Shown: positions 18,530 through 28,969 of the stretch, one piece after another
How the letters are laid out: each line of letters starts with the position of its first letter
Position numbering within the stretch: the first letter of the stretch is position 1
Assembly: GCA_021792365.1 (NCBI GenBank)
Contig: JAJYUT010000002.1
Coordinates: forward strand, 248,001 to 312,000
Direction of reading: 5' to 3'
Source: Pseudomonadota bacterium
Lineage (GTDB): Bacteria; Pseudomonadota; Alphaproteobacteria; Dongiales; Dongiaceae
Length of the DNA: 64,000 bases
Notes under the pieces: generated by a model
What the model saw: only the letters and a program-made list of their open reading frames with translations
What the model was told of the DNA's origin: nothing
Database searches by the model: none
Program-made: the position numbers and the translations under genes

Positions 18530-19252
18530 TCAATGATGACCGCCTTCGAGGTAGGCGGCGCGCACCTCGGGGTTGGCGAGCAATTCGCCGCCGGCGCCGC
18601 TCAGGGTGATCTTCCCGTTCACCATCACGTAGCCGCGGTTCGCGAGCTTCAGCGCGTGGTTGGCGTTCTGCTCGACCAGAAGCACCGTAACCTTCTGCTG
18701 CCGGTTGATCTCGCGGATCACCTGAAAGATCTGCTTGACGATCAGCGGCGCGAGGCCGAGCGACGGCTCGTCCAGCAACAGCAGGCGCGGCCGGCTCATG
18801 AGCGCGCGCGCGATCGCCAGCATCTGCTGCTCGCCGCCGGACAGCGTGCCGCCGCGCTGGGCTTGCCGCTCCTTCAGGCGCGGGAAGATGGCAAACACCT
18901 TCTCGACGTCCTCGTCGAAATACTTCGGATCGCACGTGATCGCGCCCATTTTCAGGTTCTCGATCACCGACATGCGAGGAAAAATGCGCCGGCCTTCCGG
19001 CGACTGCGCGATGCCCTTGCGCATGATCTCGAAGGTTGGCTGCCGCGTGATGTTTTCGCCTTCGAACACGACGGACCCGTGGCGCGCCTGCGGCGAGCCG
19101 CAGACCGTCATGAGCAACGTCGATTTGCCGGCCCCGTTCGCGCCGATGATGGTGACGATCTCACCTTCCCCAACCTCGACGTCGATGCCCTTCAGAGCTT
19201 CGATATGGCCGTAGAAGGTGTGGACACCGGAGATCCTCAGCATCGCGGTCAT
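18530..19252 (-). CDS. livF: Branched-chain amino acid ABC transporter ATPase LivF
   Basis: 240-residue ATP-binding subunit. Walker A is GANGAGKSTL near residue 36, the signature is LSGGEQQMLAIARAL near 135, and Walker B is LLLLDEPSLGLAP. The form LSGGEQQML with GLAPLIV is typical of LivF. It overlaps livG by four bases (ATGA), and the GAGGAGGAGG before its start is a strong ribosome site within the livG end. Confidence 0.96.
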   Translation of the reverse strand: MTAMLRISGVHTFYGHIEALKGIDVEVGEGEIVTIIGANGAGKSTLLMTVCGSPQARHGSVVFEGENITRQPTFEIMRKGIAQSPEGRRIFPRMSVIENLKMGAITCDPKYFDEDVEKVFAIFPRLKERQAQRGGTLSGGEQQMLAIARALMSRPRLLLLDEPSLGLAPLIVKQIFQVIREINRQQKVTVLLVEQNANHALKLANRGYVMVNGKITLSGAGGELLANPEVRAAYLEGGHH

Positions 19253-20085
19253 TCCTCCTCCTCCTCGCCCAGATAGGCGCGGATGACCGCGGGATCGTTG
19301 CGCACCTCCGCAGGCGTGCCGTCGGAGATCTTCTTGCCGTAATCAAGCACGATGATGTGGTCGGAGATTCCCATGACGACGCTCATGTCATGCTCGATCA
19401 GGAGCACGCCGATTCCATACTCGTCGCGGATGGACAGAAGCAGCTGGTTCAATTCCGCCGATTCGCGCGGGTTGAGGCCCGCAGCCGGCTCGTCCAGGCA
19501 CAGCAGCGTCGGGTCGGTGCACATGGCGCGCGCGATCTCCAGGCGTCGCTGCGCGCCATAGGGCAGATTGCCGGCCGACATGTCGGCAAAATCGATCAAG
19601 CCGACACGCTCCAGCCAATGGACAGCCTTCTCCTGTGCCGCGCGTTCGGCTTTGCGATAGGCCGGCAAGCCAAGCACGCCGAAGATGGTGTAGCCCGATG
19701 CCAGCATCAGCTTGTTGTGCTGCGCCACCATCAGGTTCTCCAGCACCGACATGCCCGCGAACAGGCGGATGTTCTGGAACGTGCGGGCGACGCGCGCCTT
19801 CTGCCCGATCGCATAGCCCTCCATCTGCTCCAGCAGGTAGGCGACCTTGCCGTCCCTGAAGAGTTCGAGCCGCCCGACGGTGGGTTTGTAGAAACCGGTG
19901 ATGCAGTTGAACAAGGTGGTCTTGCCGGCGCCGTTCGGACCGATGATGCCGGTGATCTCGCGCTGGCGCGCGACGAAGCTCACATCATCGATCGCCACCA
20001 GCCCGCCGAAGCGCATGGTCAGATGGGTGACCTTCAACAGGCTCGTGTGATCCGGTTCGGCCATGGCGGCGGCGGTGACGCTCAT
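19249..20085 (-). CDS. livG: Branched-chain amino acid ABC transporter ATPase LivG
   Basis: 278-residue ATP-binding subunit that pairs with LivF. Walker A is [18 protein letters not shown], the signature region is [15 protein letters not shown], and Walker B is [15 protein letters not shown]; the [13 protein letters not shown] form is characteristic of LivG. A LivG-type insertion lies between the Walker A and signature motifs. It overlaps livM and livF by four bases at each end. Confidence 0.96.
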   Translation of the reverse strand: MSVTAAAMAEPDHTSLLKVTHLTMRFGGLVAIDDVSFVARQREITGIIGPNGAGKTTLFNCITGFYKPTVGRLELFRDGKVAYLLEQMEGYAIGQKARVARTFQNIRLFAGMSVLENLMVAQHNKLMLASGYTIFGVLGLPAYRKAERAAQEKAVHWLERVGLIDFADMSAGNLPYGAQRRLEIARAMCTDPTLLCLDEPAAGLNPRESAELNQLLLSIRDEYGIGVLLIEHDMSVVMGISDHIIVLDYGKKISDGTPAEVRNDPAVIRAYLGEEEEE

Positions 20086-21653
20086 GTCGTAGCTCCCGCC
20101 TTTTGTGGCCGTTTCCCGCTGCCGCGGCGCAGGAGAATGGTCGGCTCGCGGTGGGCGAGCAGGCCGCGGGGACGCCAGAGCATTATCAGCACCATGACCG
20201 CGCCAAAGGCGAGCATGCGGTAGAGCGAAAGCTCGCGCAGCACTTCCGGCAAGCCGATCAACAATACCGCGGCAAGCGCCACGCCGACTTGGCTTCCCAT
20301 GCCGCCCAGAACGACGATGGCAAGGATCACGGCCGATTCAAGGAAGACGAAGCTTTCCGGGCTGACGAAGGCCTGGCGGACCGCGAAGAAGGAGCCAGCG
20401 AATCCGGCCAGCATGGCGCCGAGCGCGAAGGCCGTGAGCTTGGTGTTGGTCGGATTGATGCCGAGTGCGCGGCACGCCGTCTCATCCTCGCGTAGTGCCT
20501 CCCAGGCCCGGCCGATCGGCATCTTGCGCAATCGAATCGTGAGGAAATTGGTGACGAGCGCGAGTCCCAGGATCACGTAGTAAAGGAACAGGATCCGGTG
20601 CATCGTGCTGTATTCGAGGCCGAAGAGCGTATGGAAGCTCTGCGTGCCCTCCTCCGGAGTGCGGTCGAACGGCACCCCGAAGAAGGTCATGCGCGGGATG
20701 CCCGTGATGCCGTTCGGGCCGCCGGTGAAAGCCTGCCAGTTGATCAGCGTGATGCGGATCATCTCTCCAAAGCCGAGGGTCACGATGGCGAGATAGTCGC
20801 CTCGGAGCCGCAGCACCGGGAATCCAAGCACCACGCCGAAGAACGCCGCGAATGCGCCCGCAAGCGGGAGGCTTCCCCAGAAATCCAGGCCGAACTCGGT
20901 TGACAGCTTGGCATAGGAGTAGGCGCCAACCGCGTAGAACGCGACATACCCGAGATCGAGCAGACCGGCCAAGCCGACCACGATATTGAGGCCCCAGCCA
21001 AGCATCACATAAGTCAGGATCAGGGTCATGGTCTCGACCAGGACGCGATCCGACCAGGGGGTGAAGGGAAGCACCACCGCAAGCGCCAGCAGCGCCGGCC
21101 CAAGCACCAATGAGAGCTGCTTGGCGCGCGTCGCGCTGCGTGCCTCTTTCGCCTCGCGCTGCTCGAGGGTCAGTATCCCGTGCGCGGTGTGCCGCATCGT
21201 CTGAAGGGCGAGGATGACGAGGTAAAGCGCGCCAAGCCCGAAGACCCCGTCAACGATCGGGTCGGCGAAAGGCAGAGGAATCCCCGACGCGCCGGCCGCC
21301 TCGCCGAAATAATCGTTGAACGGTATCACCAGTACATCGAACAGGATCGCGACGAGGGCGCCGCCGAACAAATACACGAAGGCAAGTCCGCCGCCGATCA
21401 AGGCCGGCATCGGACGTCCGTGGCGGTTGTAGACCAGCAGAATGCGCCCGAGCGGCACAAGGATGATGCCCCATGCGATCGCGGCGAAGCGCGTCACATA
21501 GGACAGTTGCTGGCCCTGCTGCGCCTCCGTCCGGAAGCCGATCATCAGGAACGCGAGCATGAACACCAGGAAGGCGGTGAGGAGGGCTTCCTTGATCGCG
21601 ATCCGCGCTACGCTTTCCGCCGGCTTCGCGCCGGTCATGGTCGTGGCCGCCAT
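20082..21653 (-). CDS. livM: Branched-chain amino acid ABC transporter permease LivM
   Basis: 523-residue permease. The C-terminal about 320 residues are a standard LivM with [38 protein letters not shown] and the cytoplasmic [22 protein letters not shown] loop that contacts the ATPases. The first about 190 residues are an extension with several more hydrophobic segments, longer than the usual 350-420 residue protein, and of the kind seen in some alphaproteobacterial LivM. It overlaps livG by four bases and follows livH by four. Confidence 0.94.
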   Translation of the reverse strand: MAATTMTGAKPAESVARIAIKEALLTAFLVFMLAFLMIGFRTEAQQGQQLSYVTRFAAIAWGIILVPLGRILLVYNRHGRPMPALIGGGLAFVYLFGGALVAILFDVLVIPFNDYFGEAAGASGIPLPFADPIVDGVFGLGALYLVILALQTMRHTAHGILTLEQREAKEARSATRAKQLSLVLGPALLALAVVLPFTPWSDRVLVETMTLILTYVMLGWGLNIVVGLAGLLDLGYVAFYAVGAYSYAKLSTEFGLDFWGSLPLAGAFAAFFGVVLGFPVLRLRGDYLAIVTLGFGEMIRITLINWQAFTGGPNGITGIPRMTFFGVPFDRTPEEGTQSFHTLFGLEYSTMHRILFLYYVILGLALVTNFLTIRLRKMPIGRAWEALREDETACRALGINPTNTKLTAFALGAMLAGFAGSFFAVRQAFVSPESFVFLESAVILAIVVLGGMGSQVGVALAAVLLIGLPEVLRELSLYRMLAFGAVMVLIMLWRPRGLLAHREPTILLRRGSGKRPQKAGATT

Positions 21654-21657
21654 CGCG

Positions 21658-22575
<918 letters not shown>

Positions 22576-22825
22576 CGATCCCCCATCACCGCCGCGCTAG
22601 CCCCGTCAGCCGCGCGCCGGGCGCCGTCTCGTTCGTGATGACGTGCGTCGGCGCGCCGGTGCGGGCCGGTCGCGCCACAAAGCTGCATGAACGCAAAATG
22701 GAAATGCCAAAGCCCCCTGTTGGCCTGTCCCGGATCTCGCGCCCAAGTACCAGCCGCCAGCCACCGATTCTTAATGTGGCGCGGACCGTAGCCCAAGAGT
22801 TTAGCTGTCACAAGTCAAAAAATAT

Positions 22826-22837
22826 ATTGTATACAAT
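22826..22837. promoter_or_regulatory. Perfect 12-bp palindrome ATTGTATACAAT upstream of livH
   Basis: A symmetric site in an AT-rich patch of an otherwise GC-rich gap, about 250 bp before livH and 12 bp after the stop of the small gene at 22850. Its form, TTGTATACAA, is like operators of FCD-type GntR regulators. A TTGACT hexamer lies close by on the minus strand. No GntR gene is in the window. Confidence 0.5.
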
Positions 22838-22849
22838 CGGATGGGGGCG

Positions 22850-23047
22850 TTAAGCGCCACCCTTCCCGCTCCGCTTCGAAAGCACGTATTCAAGCTTCTT
22901 CACCGCCTGCCGCGTCAGGAATTCCCGGGAGTATTGGGCGCCACCCACGATCGACACCTCGGTCAGCGTTCTGGGATCGACCGCCGTCACCTTCACGCTG
23001 GTCCCGATCTGCGTGAACTCGATGATGTAGTTATCGGCGCCGGACAT
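22850..23047 (-). CDS. Small conserved protein of unknown function
   Basis: 65 residues: [52 protein letters not shown]. It has no signal peptide or membrane segment and looks like a small beta-rich domain with a basic helix at the end. I recall similar short proteins in alphaproteobacteria (perhaps the DUF6898 family), sometimes mis-named in databases. It is upstream of livH, in the same direction, and divergent from the acyl-CoA dehydrogenase at 23143. Function is unknown. Confidence 0.68.
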   Translation of the reverse strand: MSGADNYIIEFTQIGTSVKVTAVDPRTLTEVSIVGGAQYSREFLTRQAVKKLEYVLSKRSGKGGA

Positions 23048-23142
23048 GGAGCTATGATATTCGGCCTCTGGCCTCGCTTAGCAGACATGCTATACGGCAC
23101 GCCGCCCGCAGGCCACGCCATATCGCGATCAGGAGCACGCCC

Positions 23143-24333
23143 ATGGATGCGAAGACCAGGAGCAAAGCCGAATTTCAATGGGAGGACGCGCTCCTGCTCG
23201 AGGATCAGTTGACCGGAGAGGAGCGCATGGTGCGCGACACCGCGCGCGACTTTGCCCAGGACAAGCTGATGCCGCGGGTGCTGGAGGCGAACCGGCACGA
23301 GATCTTCCATCGGGAGATCATGACCGAACTGGGCGAGCTGGGTCTGCTCGGCTCGACGATCGACGGCTATGGCTGCGCCGGCACCAACTACGTCTCCTAT
23401 GGCCTGATCGCCCGTGAAGTGGAGCGGGTCGATTCCGGCTACCGCTCCGCCATGTCGGTGCAGTCCAGCCTGGTCATGCATCCGATCCATGCCTACGGCA
23501 CGGAGGAGCAGCGCCAGAAATACCTGCCGCGCCTCGCGACCGGCGAGATCGTCGGCTGTTTCGGCCTGACCGAACCGGACCACGGCTCGGATCCCGGCGG
23601 CATGAAGACCCGGGCGAAGAAGGCGTCCGGCGGGTATGTGCTGACGGGCGCCAAGATGTGGATCACCAACGCGCCGATCGCGGATGTTGCGGTCGTGTGG
23701 GCGAAGACCGAGGACGACGTGATCCGCGGCTTCATCCTGGAGCGCGGTATGAAAGGCTTCTCCACGCCCAAGATCGAAGGCAAGTTCTCGCTGCGGGCCT
23801 CCGTCACCGGCGAGATTGTGATGGAGGACGTGTTCGTGCCGGAGGAGAACCTGCTGCCCAATGTCTCCGGCCTCAAAGGTCCGTTCGGCTGTCTCAACAA
23901 CGCGCGCTATGGCATCTCGTGGGGCGCGCTCGGCGCGGCGGAATTCTGTTGGCACGCGGCGCGGCAATACACGCTCGACCGCAAGCAGTTCGGCCGCCCC
24001 CTCGCCGCCAACCAGCTCATCCAGAAGAAGCTCGCCGACATGCAGACCGAGATCACCCTCGGCCTCCATGCATGCCTGCGCCTCGGCAGGCTGAAGGACG
24101 AAGGTCGCGCCGCGCCGGAAGCAATCTCCATGCTGAAGCGCAATTCCTGCGGCAAGGCGCTGGACATCGCCCGCGTCGCGCGGGATATGCACGGCGGCAA
24201 TGGCGTCGCCGACGAGTTCCATGTCATCCGCCACGTGATGAACCTGGAGGCCGTGAACACCTACGAAGGCACGCACGACATCCATGCCCTGATTCTGGGC
24301 CGTGCGCAGACAGGGATTCAGGCCTTCATGTAA
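23143..24333 (+). CDS. gcdH: Acyl-CoA dehydrogenase, glutaryl-CoA dehydrogenase type
   Basis: 396-residue FAD enzyme. The catalytic base is Glu375 in [24 protein letters not shown], which is the end sequence typical of glutaryl-CoA dehydrogenases. Other marks are [17 protein letters not shown] (FAD site), [16 protein letters not shown] and [21 protein letters not shown]. Such enzymes oxidise and decarboxylate glutaryl-CoA to crotonyl-CoA in lysine and tryptophan breakdown. AGGAGCACGCCC precedes the ATG. It faces the small gene at 22850 head to head and the AraC gene tail to tail. Confidence 0.92.
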   Translation: MDAKTRSKAEFQWEDALLLEDQLTGEERMVRDTARDFAQDKLMPRVLEANRHEIFHREIMTELGELGLLGSTIDGYGCAGTNYVSYGLIAREVERVDSGYRSAMSVQSSLVMHPIHAYGTEEQRQKYLPRLATGEIVGCFGLTEPDHGSDPGGMKTRAKKASGGYVLTGAKMWITNAPIADVAVVWAKTEDDVIRGFILERGMKGFSTPKIEGKFSLRASVTGEIVMEDVFVPEENLLPNVSGLKGPFGCLNNARYGISWGALGAAEFCWHAARQYTLDRKQFGRPLAANQLIQKKLADMQTEITLGLHACLRLGRLKDEGRAAPEAISMLKRNSCGKALDIARVARDMHGGNGVADEFHVIRHVMNLEAVNTYEGTHDIHALILGRAQTGIQAFM

Positions 24334-24360
24334 GGCAGATGCGGCGCCCGGGCAGCTGCC

Positions 24361-25335
24361 TCAAGACGAGACGTTGCGGGCCGTATTCTGCCGGCGCCAT
24401 GTCGCGGGCGGTACGCCGTATTCGCGTTTGAACGCCCTGTTGAAGGCGACTTCCGAGTCGTAACCCACGTCGTGAGCAATCCGCGCGATCGGCTCGGCCG
24501 ACTCCCTCAACCGGGCCATCGCCTGCTCGAATCTTTGCCGTGCGAGGTAGCGCATCGGCGGCTCGCCAACAACACGTGTGAAGCGCTCCGCAAAGGCCGA
24601 GCGGGACATCGCGGTTTCCCGCGCAAGATCCGTCGTCGTCCACCGTCGGTCGATCTGACCGTGCAACAGTGCGAGCGCGCGCCCGACGGTCGGGTCATGC
24701 ATTCCCGCGGTCCAGGCAGTGGCGGTGGGCGGCAGGGCGGCGAAGTAGCGCCGGACCGCCTCGATGAAAAGAAGCTCGGCGACCTTGGCGAGAATCACGG
24801 GAGAGCTGACCTGCCCCTCGGACAATTCTTTCGCCGCAAAACGGAACGAGCTTTCGATCCAGCTTCCGGAGGCTCCATCCGCGACCTTCAGCCTCATGAT
24901 GCTCGGCAGCATCGCGATGAAGGCGTTGTGGGGGCGATCGTTGCTTAAAAAACCGCACAGGATCTGGGTGCGCTCTCCGCCACCGCCGTGCACGATCGTG
25001 GCCAGCCCGCCGCGCGAATCCCGCTGGACCAGATGCCTGGCCCCGACGGGCCGAGGCTGCATGTCGCTGCCGATGATGTGCTCGTCATTGCGCGGCAGAA
25101 CGACGATCTCCCCGGTTTCAACCCGTACCGGGACCTGACGGCCGGCTTTCAGAAGAAGGTGGCCGGCGGTAACATAATGATAGGCGATGACGTGGTGCGG
25201 CTGCGGCGTGGACAGGCCGCAATCCTCTGGTTCGACCTTCGCGGTCACGCACCACGGTGCGGTGAACTCCGCATTGAGAAAGATGCCGCCCGTGAAGCGC
25301 ATCGTCCGCAACATGCTCGACAAAGCGTCCGACAC
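24361..25335 (-). CDS. AraC family transcriptional regulator
   Basis: 324-residue regulator. Residues about 1-190 form an AraC-type cupin ligand domain (SDALSSMLRTMRFTGGIFLNAEFTAPW at the start), and the last about 100 hold two helix-turn-helix motifs: TTDLARETAMSRSAFAERFTRVVGEPPMRYL and IARIAHDVGYDSEVAFNRAFKREYGVPPATWRR. The start is GTG, with AGGGAG upstream. It diverges from the DsrE-like gene at 25485 across a 149-bp gap, the usual position of a regulator beside its target. The inducer is unknown. Confidence 0.9.
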   Translation of the reverse strand: MSDALSSMLRTMRFTGGIFLNAEFTAPWCVTAKVEPEDCGLSTPQPHHVIAYHYVTAGHLLLKAGRQVPVRVETGEIVVLPRNDEHIIGSDMQPRPVGARHLVQRDSRGGLATIVHGGGGERTQILCGFLSNDRPHNAFIAMLPSIMRLKVADGASGSWIESSFRFAAKELSEGQVSSPVILAKVAELLFIEAVRRYFAALPPTATAWTAGMHDPTVGRALALLHGQIDRRWTTTDLARETAMSRSAFAERFTRVVGEPPMRYLARQRFEQAMARLRESAEPIARIAHDVGYDSEVAFNRAFKREYGVPPATWRRQNTARNVSS

Positions 25336-25484
25336 GATAGCTCCCTAATAGCGGCGGATCGGTCAAGACTTCCGGCGCATCGCTCATTAACCCTGCCGCC
25401 GCGGCCATCTAACCTACCATCGAAATCACGGGCCGACAGCCGGGCCGTGAGGGTACCTGCGCCTGCAAAGATCGGAGTCTTACC

Positions 25485-25901
25485 ATGAAGCACCTCGCAA
25501 TCGTCGTGCGCGACGACGCCTATGACAAAATCCTCACACCGCTGACGTTCGCCTACACTCAGGCCCGGAACGGCGTGAAGGTCGACATGCTCTTTCTGCT
25601 CTGGGCCGTCAAGGCACTGACCAGCAAGGGAGCTGCCTCTCTCTCCATGGAGGGGCGGCACAAGGATGACGCCAACTGGTTGCGCGCTCGCTTGGTGGCG
25701 GACGGGGAACCGACGGAGATCGAAGACTTCCTGAAACTGCTCGCCGAAACGGGGAATGTCAGCCTGTATGGCTGCCGCTATGCTGCCCAGACGTTCGAGG
25801 TCGAGCCGACCGATCTCATTCCGGAGGCGGAGGGGATCGTAGATCCGGGCTGGTTCCTGACCGAGAAGGCCATTAAGGCGGACCACTGCCAGTATTTCTG
25901 A
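25485..25901 (+). CDS. DsrE/DsrF-like family protein
   Basis: 138-residue cytoplasmic protein that starts [36 protein letters not shown], a Rossmann-like DsrE fold beginning. Cys97 in [14 protein letters not shown] is at the position of the family's active cysteine, and a second, Cys135, lies three residues from the end. DsrE-like proteins relay sulfur or bind small ligands. GGAGTCTTACC precedes the ATG. It diverges from the AraC regulator, so it is likely induced by it. The exact role is not known. Confidence 0.78.
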   Translation: MKHLAIVVRDDAYDKILTPLTFAYTQARNGVKVDMLFLLWAVKALTSKGAASLSMEGRHKDDANWLRARLVADGEPTEIEDFLKLLAETGNVSLYGCRYAAQTFEVEPTDLIPEAEGIVDPGWFLTEKAIKADHCQYF

Positions 25902-26001
25902 CCGTCAGCCGGATCGGCCTCGCGCGGCGATCGCGGCGAACCCCAGGGATCGCTTATCGATAGCCGTGGGCATGACGGAAGATCGCAGGCAAAAATGGAA
26001 C

Positions 26002-26020
26002 GCGGGTCGCATTGACCCGC
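26002..26020. terminator. Hairpin between the convergent DsrE-like and MarR genes
   Basis: A 7-bp stem (GCGGGTC / GACCCGC, five-base loop). ATTTCG follows on the plus strand and GTTCCATTTTTG on the minus strand, so it may serve both genes. Confidence 0.6.
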
Positions 26021-26030
26021 ATTTCGTACG

Positions 26031-26483
26031 TCAGCGGGCCGCGTAGTTCATCGAGGTGCCCCAGAAGCGCTCCAGCCGGCGCAGCGTGCCGTTCGCGGTG
26101 TCGAGGTCGCTCTGGGTCGCTACCTCGGTCATGCTGCGCACGTGGCGGTCGTACATCTCGTGCATCTTCTCGCATACCGCCTGCGCCTTGGCCGAAAGCT
26201 TCACGTGGACGGCGCGGCGGTCATGAGGCGAGCGCTCCTGGATCAAGTAGCCGTTCTCCACCATCTTCTTCACGTTGTAGGAGACGTTGGAACCCAGGTA
26301 ATAGCCGCGGTTGGTCAACTCGCCGACCGACAGCACATCCTCGCCGATGTTGAACAGGATCATCGCCTGGACGTTGTTGAGGTCGCGGATGCCATGCCGA
26401 TCGAGATCGGCCTTGATGACCTCAAGGCACTCGCGGTGCAGGCGCTCGATCAGCGCGATCGTTTCCAGATAGGCCTTCTTCAC
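26031..26483 (-). CDS. MarR family transcriptional regulator (LdtR-like)
   Basis: 150-residue winged-helix regulator. The sequence LEVIKADLDRHGIRDLNNVQAMILFNIGEDVLSVGELTNRGYYLGSNVSYNVKKMVENGYLIQERSPHDRRAVHVKLS matches the alphaproteobacterial MarR group that includes LdtR, a regulator of an L,D-transpeptidase and stress functions in Rhizobiales. The start is taken as GTG (VKKAYLETIAL) preceded by GAGAAGGGGAA; a longer in-frame start lacks a ribosome site. It converges on the DsrE-like gene. Its regulon cannot be read here, though peptidoglycan genes at 61123 and 63270 are in the same window. Confidence 0.84.
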   Translation of the reverse strand: MKKAYLETIALIERLHRECLEVIKADLDRHGIRDLNNVQAMILFNIGEDVLSVGELTNRGYYLGSNVSYNVKKMVENGYLIQERSPHDRRAVHVKLSAKAQAVCEKMHEMYDRHVRSMTEVATQSDLDTANGTLRRLERFWGTSMNYAAR

Positions 26484-26629
26484 GTGGGTTCCCCTTCTCA
26501 GGTAACCGGCAAGTTCCGGGCGCCCGGATTGAGCGCCGCCCCCCAACGCTAGGCATTCGCTGTAAAAGAATGGTAAATGGCGGGTTATTAAAAAGGTGAA
26601 AACCGCCCAGGATTTCTATCCCCGCGCGA

Positions 26630-27517
26630 CTAGCGCTGGCGGATGGTCTGGATGATTGCCGAGAAATCGAGGTTTCCGGACCCATCCTGGACGAAGCGCT
26701 CGTAGAGCCGCTTGGCCAGATCGCCCAGCTCGATCGCCTTGTTGTGCTTCTCCGCGGCGTCAGTGGCGAGGCGCAGGTCCTTCAGCATCATCTTGGCGGC
26801 GAAGCCCGGCTGGTAGCCGCGGTTGGAGGGTGCGGCGGGCACCGGGCCTGGCGCCGGGCAATAGGAGGTGAGCGACCAGCACTGCCCGGACGAGGTCGAG
26901 GAGACGGCGAACAGCTTCTCGGCCGAAAGCCCAAGCTGCTCGGCCAGCACGAAGGCCTCGCAGACGCCGATCATGCTGATGCCGAGAATGAGGTTGTTGC
27001 AAATCTTCGCCGCCTGGCCGGAGCCGCTGGCGCCGGTGTGCACGACATTCTTGCCCATGGCCATGAGGATCGGCCGTGCGGCCTCCACCGCCGCGTCGTC
27101 GCCGCCGGCCATGAAGGTCAGGGTCGCGGCCTCGGCCCCGGCGACCCCGCCGGAAACAGGCGCATCCAGGAACTGCAGGCCGCGCTTCTTCGCGGCTTCG
27201 GCCACGGCGCGGGCGCTATCCACGTCGGTCGTGGAGCAATCGATCAGCAGGGCGCCGGCCTTGGCATGGGCCACCACGCCGTCATTGTCGAGATAGGCGA
27301 CGCGCAGCTCCCGGCCCGAGGGCAGCATGCTGACCACGACGTCGCTGGCGGCCGCCAATTCGACCAGACTCGCCGCCTGCTTCGCGCCGGCACTCGCCAG
27401 CGCTTTTGCATTCTCCGCGCTGGGGTCGAAGACCGTGACGGCATGGCCGGCCTTCATGAGGTTGCGCGCCATCGGGCCGCCCATATTGCCGACGCCGATG
27501 AAGCCGATGCTGGGCAT
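26630..27517 (-). CDS. mmsB: 3-hydroxyisobutyrate dehydrogenase
   Basis: 295-residue NAD-dependent dehydrogenase of valine catabolism, producing methylmalonate semialdehyde. The NAD site is IGFIGVGNMGGPMARNLMKAGH at the N-terminus. The substrate motif DAPVSGGVAGAEAATLTFMAGG is near residue 118, and the catalytic Lys is in AAKICNNL. It lies 29 bp downstream of the 3-hydroxyisobutyryl-CoA hydrolase gene, so two successive steps of the pathway are together. Confidence 0.95.
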   Translation of the reverse strand: MPSIGFIGVGNMGGPMARNLMKAGHAVTVFDPSAENAKALASAGAKQAASLVELAAASDVVVSMLPSGRELRVAYLDNDGVVAHAKAGALLIDCSTTDVDSARAVAEAAKKRGLQFLDAPVSGGVAGAEAATLTFMAGGDDAAVEAARPILMAMGKNVVHTGASGSGQAAKICNNLILGISMIGVCEAFVLAEQLGLSAEKLFAVSSTSSGQCWSLTSYCPAPGPVPAAPSNRGYQPGFAAKMMLKDLRLATDAAEKHNKAIELGDLAKRLYERFVQDGSGNLDFSAIIQTIRQR

Positions 27518-27546
27518 GGAAGCGCCTCCTTCGCGAAGGGACCGGA

Positions 27547-28566
27547 TCAGCCGAGCTTCAGGTCCAAATCCGGCTGGCCCGGCAGTTTCTCAAAGTACCG
27601 GTTAACATTCGCTTCCGAAACCGCTTGCGGGGTCGCGGGGTTCCACCTCGGCGCGTTGTCGCGGTCGATCAGCACCGCGCGGACGCCCTCGAAGAACTCG
27701 GTGCCGGCCATCATGTGCCGGCTGATACGCCAGTTCTCCTTGAGCACGTCAGCCAAGCTCTTGCCGCGCATCCGGCGCATGTGCTCGAAGGTCACCTTGA
27801 GGCTCGTGGGGGAGCCGCGGCGCAGCAGGTTGAGGCTGTCCTTCGAGCCCGGATCGTTGCGGTTCTCCAGGGCGGTGACGATGGCATCGAGCGAGCCCAG
27901 GCCGAAGCAGATGTCGATCGCCGGCTGGAGCTTGGCGATGTCGGCCGCGCGGGTTGCGACGTTGTTGACGGAGAGCGTCTCGGGCATCAGGTGCGCCAGC
28001 CGGTCGGCCGGGATCGTGTGGGTGACGAGGCCGCAAAAATGCAGCCCCGCCGTACGCAGGCGCAGGCCCGTCAAGGCGAGGAACATGCCGATCTCGCCCG
28101 GGCAGCGCTGCAGGAAGTGCGCGGCGCCGATATCCGGATAGAGGCCAATGGTGCATTCGGGCAGCGAGAACACCACCCGCTCGCTCGCCACCCGGACCGG
28201 CGCGTTGAGCCCGATGCCTGCCCCGCCTCCCATGGTGAGGCCGTCCATCACCGCGATCAACTGCTTGGGATAGGTCGCAATGCGGTAGTCCAGCCGGTAC
28301 TCGTGCCAGAAGAAGTCCGACAGCAGCGCGGAATTGCCGTTGTTCTTCGCGTCGTATAGCGCCCGGATGTCGCCGCCGGCGCAGAACGCCTTGTCGCCAG
28401 CGCCATAGATCATGACCGCGCGGATCGACTTGTCCGCGACCCACTCGACCAGCTTGTCGTCGAGCGCACGGATCATGTCGAGGGTCAGCGCATTCATCTG
28501 CTGGGGCCGATTCAAGGTGGCCTTGCCGACGCCGTCGGCGACCTCAAACAGCACATCGGTGAACAA
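27547..28566 (-). CDS. 3-hydroxyisobutyryl-CoA hydrolase
   Basis: 339-residue enoyl-CoA hydratase-fold enzyme. The oxyanion holes are in CAGGDIRALYD and MGGGAGIGLNAPVRVASE, and the acidic segment CTIGLYPDIGAAHFLQRCPGE is the one that separates HIBCH-type hydrolases from hydratases. The length of about 340 also fits. The start is a TTG (LFTDVLFEVADGVGKATLNRP) with GGAGG seven bases upstream; the frame continues further back but without similarity. It releases free 3-hydroxyisobutyrate for the next gene product. A divergent zinc-ribbon gene begins 73 bp away. Confidence 0.92.
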   Translation of the reverse strand: MFTDVLFEVADGVGKATLNRPQQMNALTLDMIRALDDKLVEWVADKSIRAVMIYGAGDKAFCAGGDIRALYDAKNNGNSALLSDFFWHEYRLDYRIATYPKQLIAVMDGLTMGGGAGIGLNAPVRVASERVVFSLPECTIGLYPDIGAAHFLQRCPGEIGMFLALTGLRLRTAGLHFCGLVTHTIPADRLAHLMPETLSVNNVATRAADIAKLQPAIDICFGLGSLDAIVTALENRNDPGSKDSLNLLRRGSPTSLKVTFEHMRRMRGKSLADVLKENWRISRHMMAGTEFFEGVRAVLIDRDNAPRWNPATPQAVSEANVNRYFEKLPGQPDLDLKLG

Positions 28567-28638
28567 GGGACTGCCTCCGCACCTGTTATTCGGCCGCTTC
28601 TTGAGGCAGGATCGCGCCGGCGTCAAGCGGAGAGGGCC

Positions 28639-28857
28639 ATGACCAATCCGGAGCGGATCTACAATTTCCTGAGAGAACGGACACCGGCGCCAGTATGTGA
28701 CGACTGCGTCGCTGGCCACGCCGAAGTCTCGCCGCGTCAGCAGGTGAATCCGGTCGCTGTAGCATTGGGCCTGACGACGGACTTCACCCGTGGAAGGGGT
28801 ACTTGCTCCATCTGCCAAGACGAAAAACTCGTCACGCGATCGCTGCGGCATTTCTAG
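28639..28857 (+). CDS. Small zinc-ribbon protein of unknown function
   Basis: 72 residues with two CxxC pairs, Cys20/Cys23 (PVCDDCVAG) and Cys56/Cys59 (GTCSICQDEKLVTR), joined by RQQVNPVAVALGLTTDFTRGRG. This is a credible zinc ribbon, perhaps nucleic-acid binding. A strong GGAGAGG precedes the ATG, which supports real translation. It diverges from the 3-hydroxyisobutyryl-CoA hydrolase gene; no partner gene follows before the SAM-II elements. Function not recognised. Confidence 0.7.
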   Translation: MTNPERIYNFLRERTPAPVCDDCVAGHAEVSPRQQVNPVAVALGLTTDFTRGRGTCSICQDEKLVTRSLRHF

Positions 28858-28906
28858 AGAGCGCCGGGCGACCGCTTGACAGCACCGCCCCGCCCTGCGA
28901 CAAACA

Positions 28907-28961
28907 GGGCGCGCCGATTTGAGCCTCAGCTTGCGGGCGCGTTACAAGTGCAGCTAAAGCG
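28907..28961 (+). ncRNA. SAM-II riboswitch-like element, first copy
   Basis: The segment has the layout of the SAM-II (metA) aptamer: a P1 stem of 28909-28915 (GCGCGCC) with 28936-28942 (GGCGCGT), the loop opening with GATTTGAG and closing with CTTGC, then TTACAAGTGCAGCTAAAG, where GCTAAA is the conserved pseudoknot strand. A terminator follows at 28970-29000. The downstream genes are osmC-metY, and SAM-II is known before methionine genes of alphaproteobacteria. A second, similar element follows at 29034. A covariance-model search would decide. Confidence 0.8.
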
Positions 28962-28969
28962 TGGGCGGG

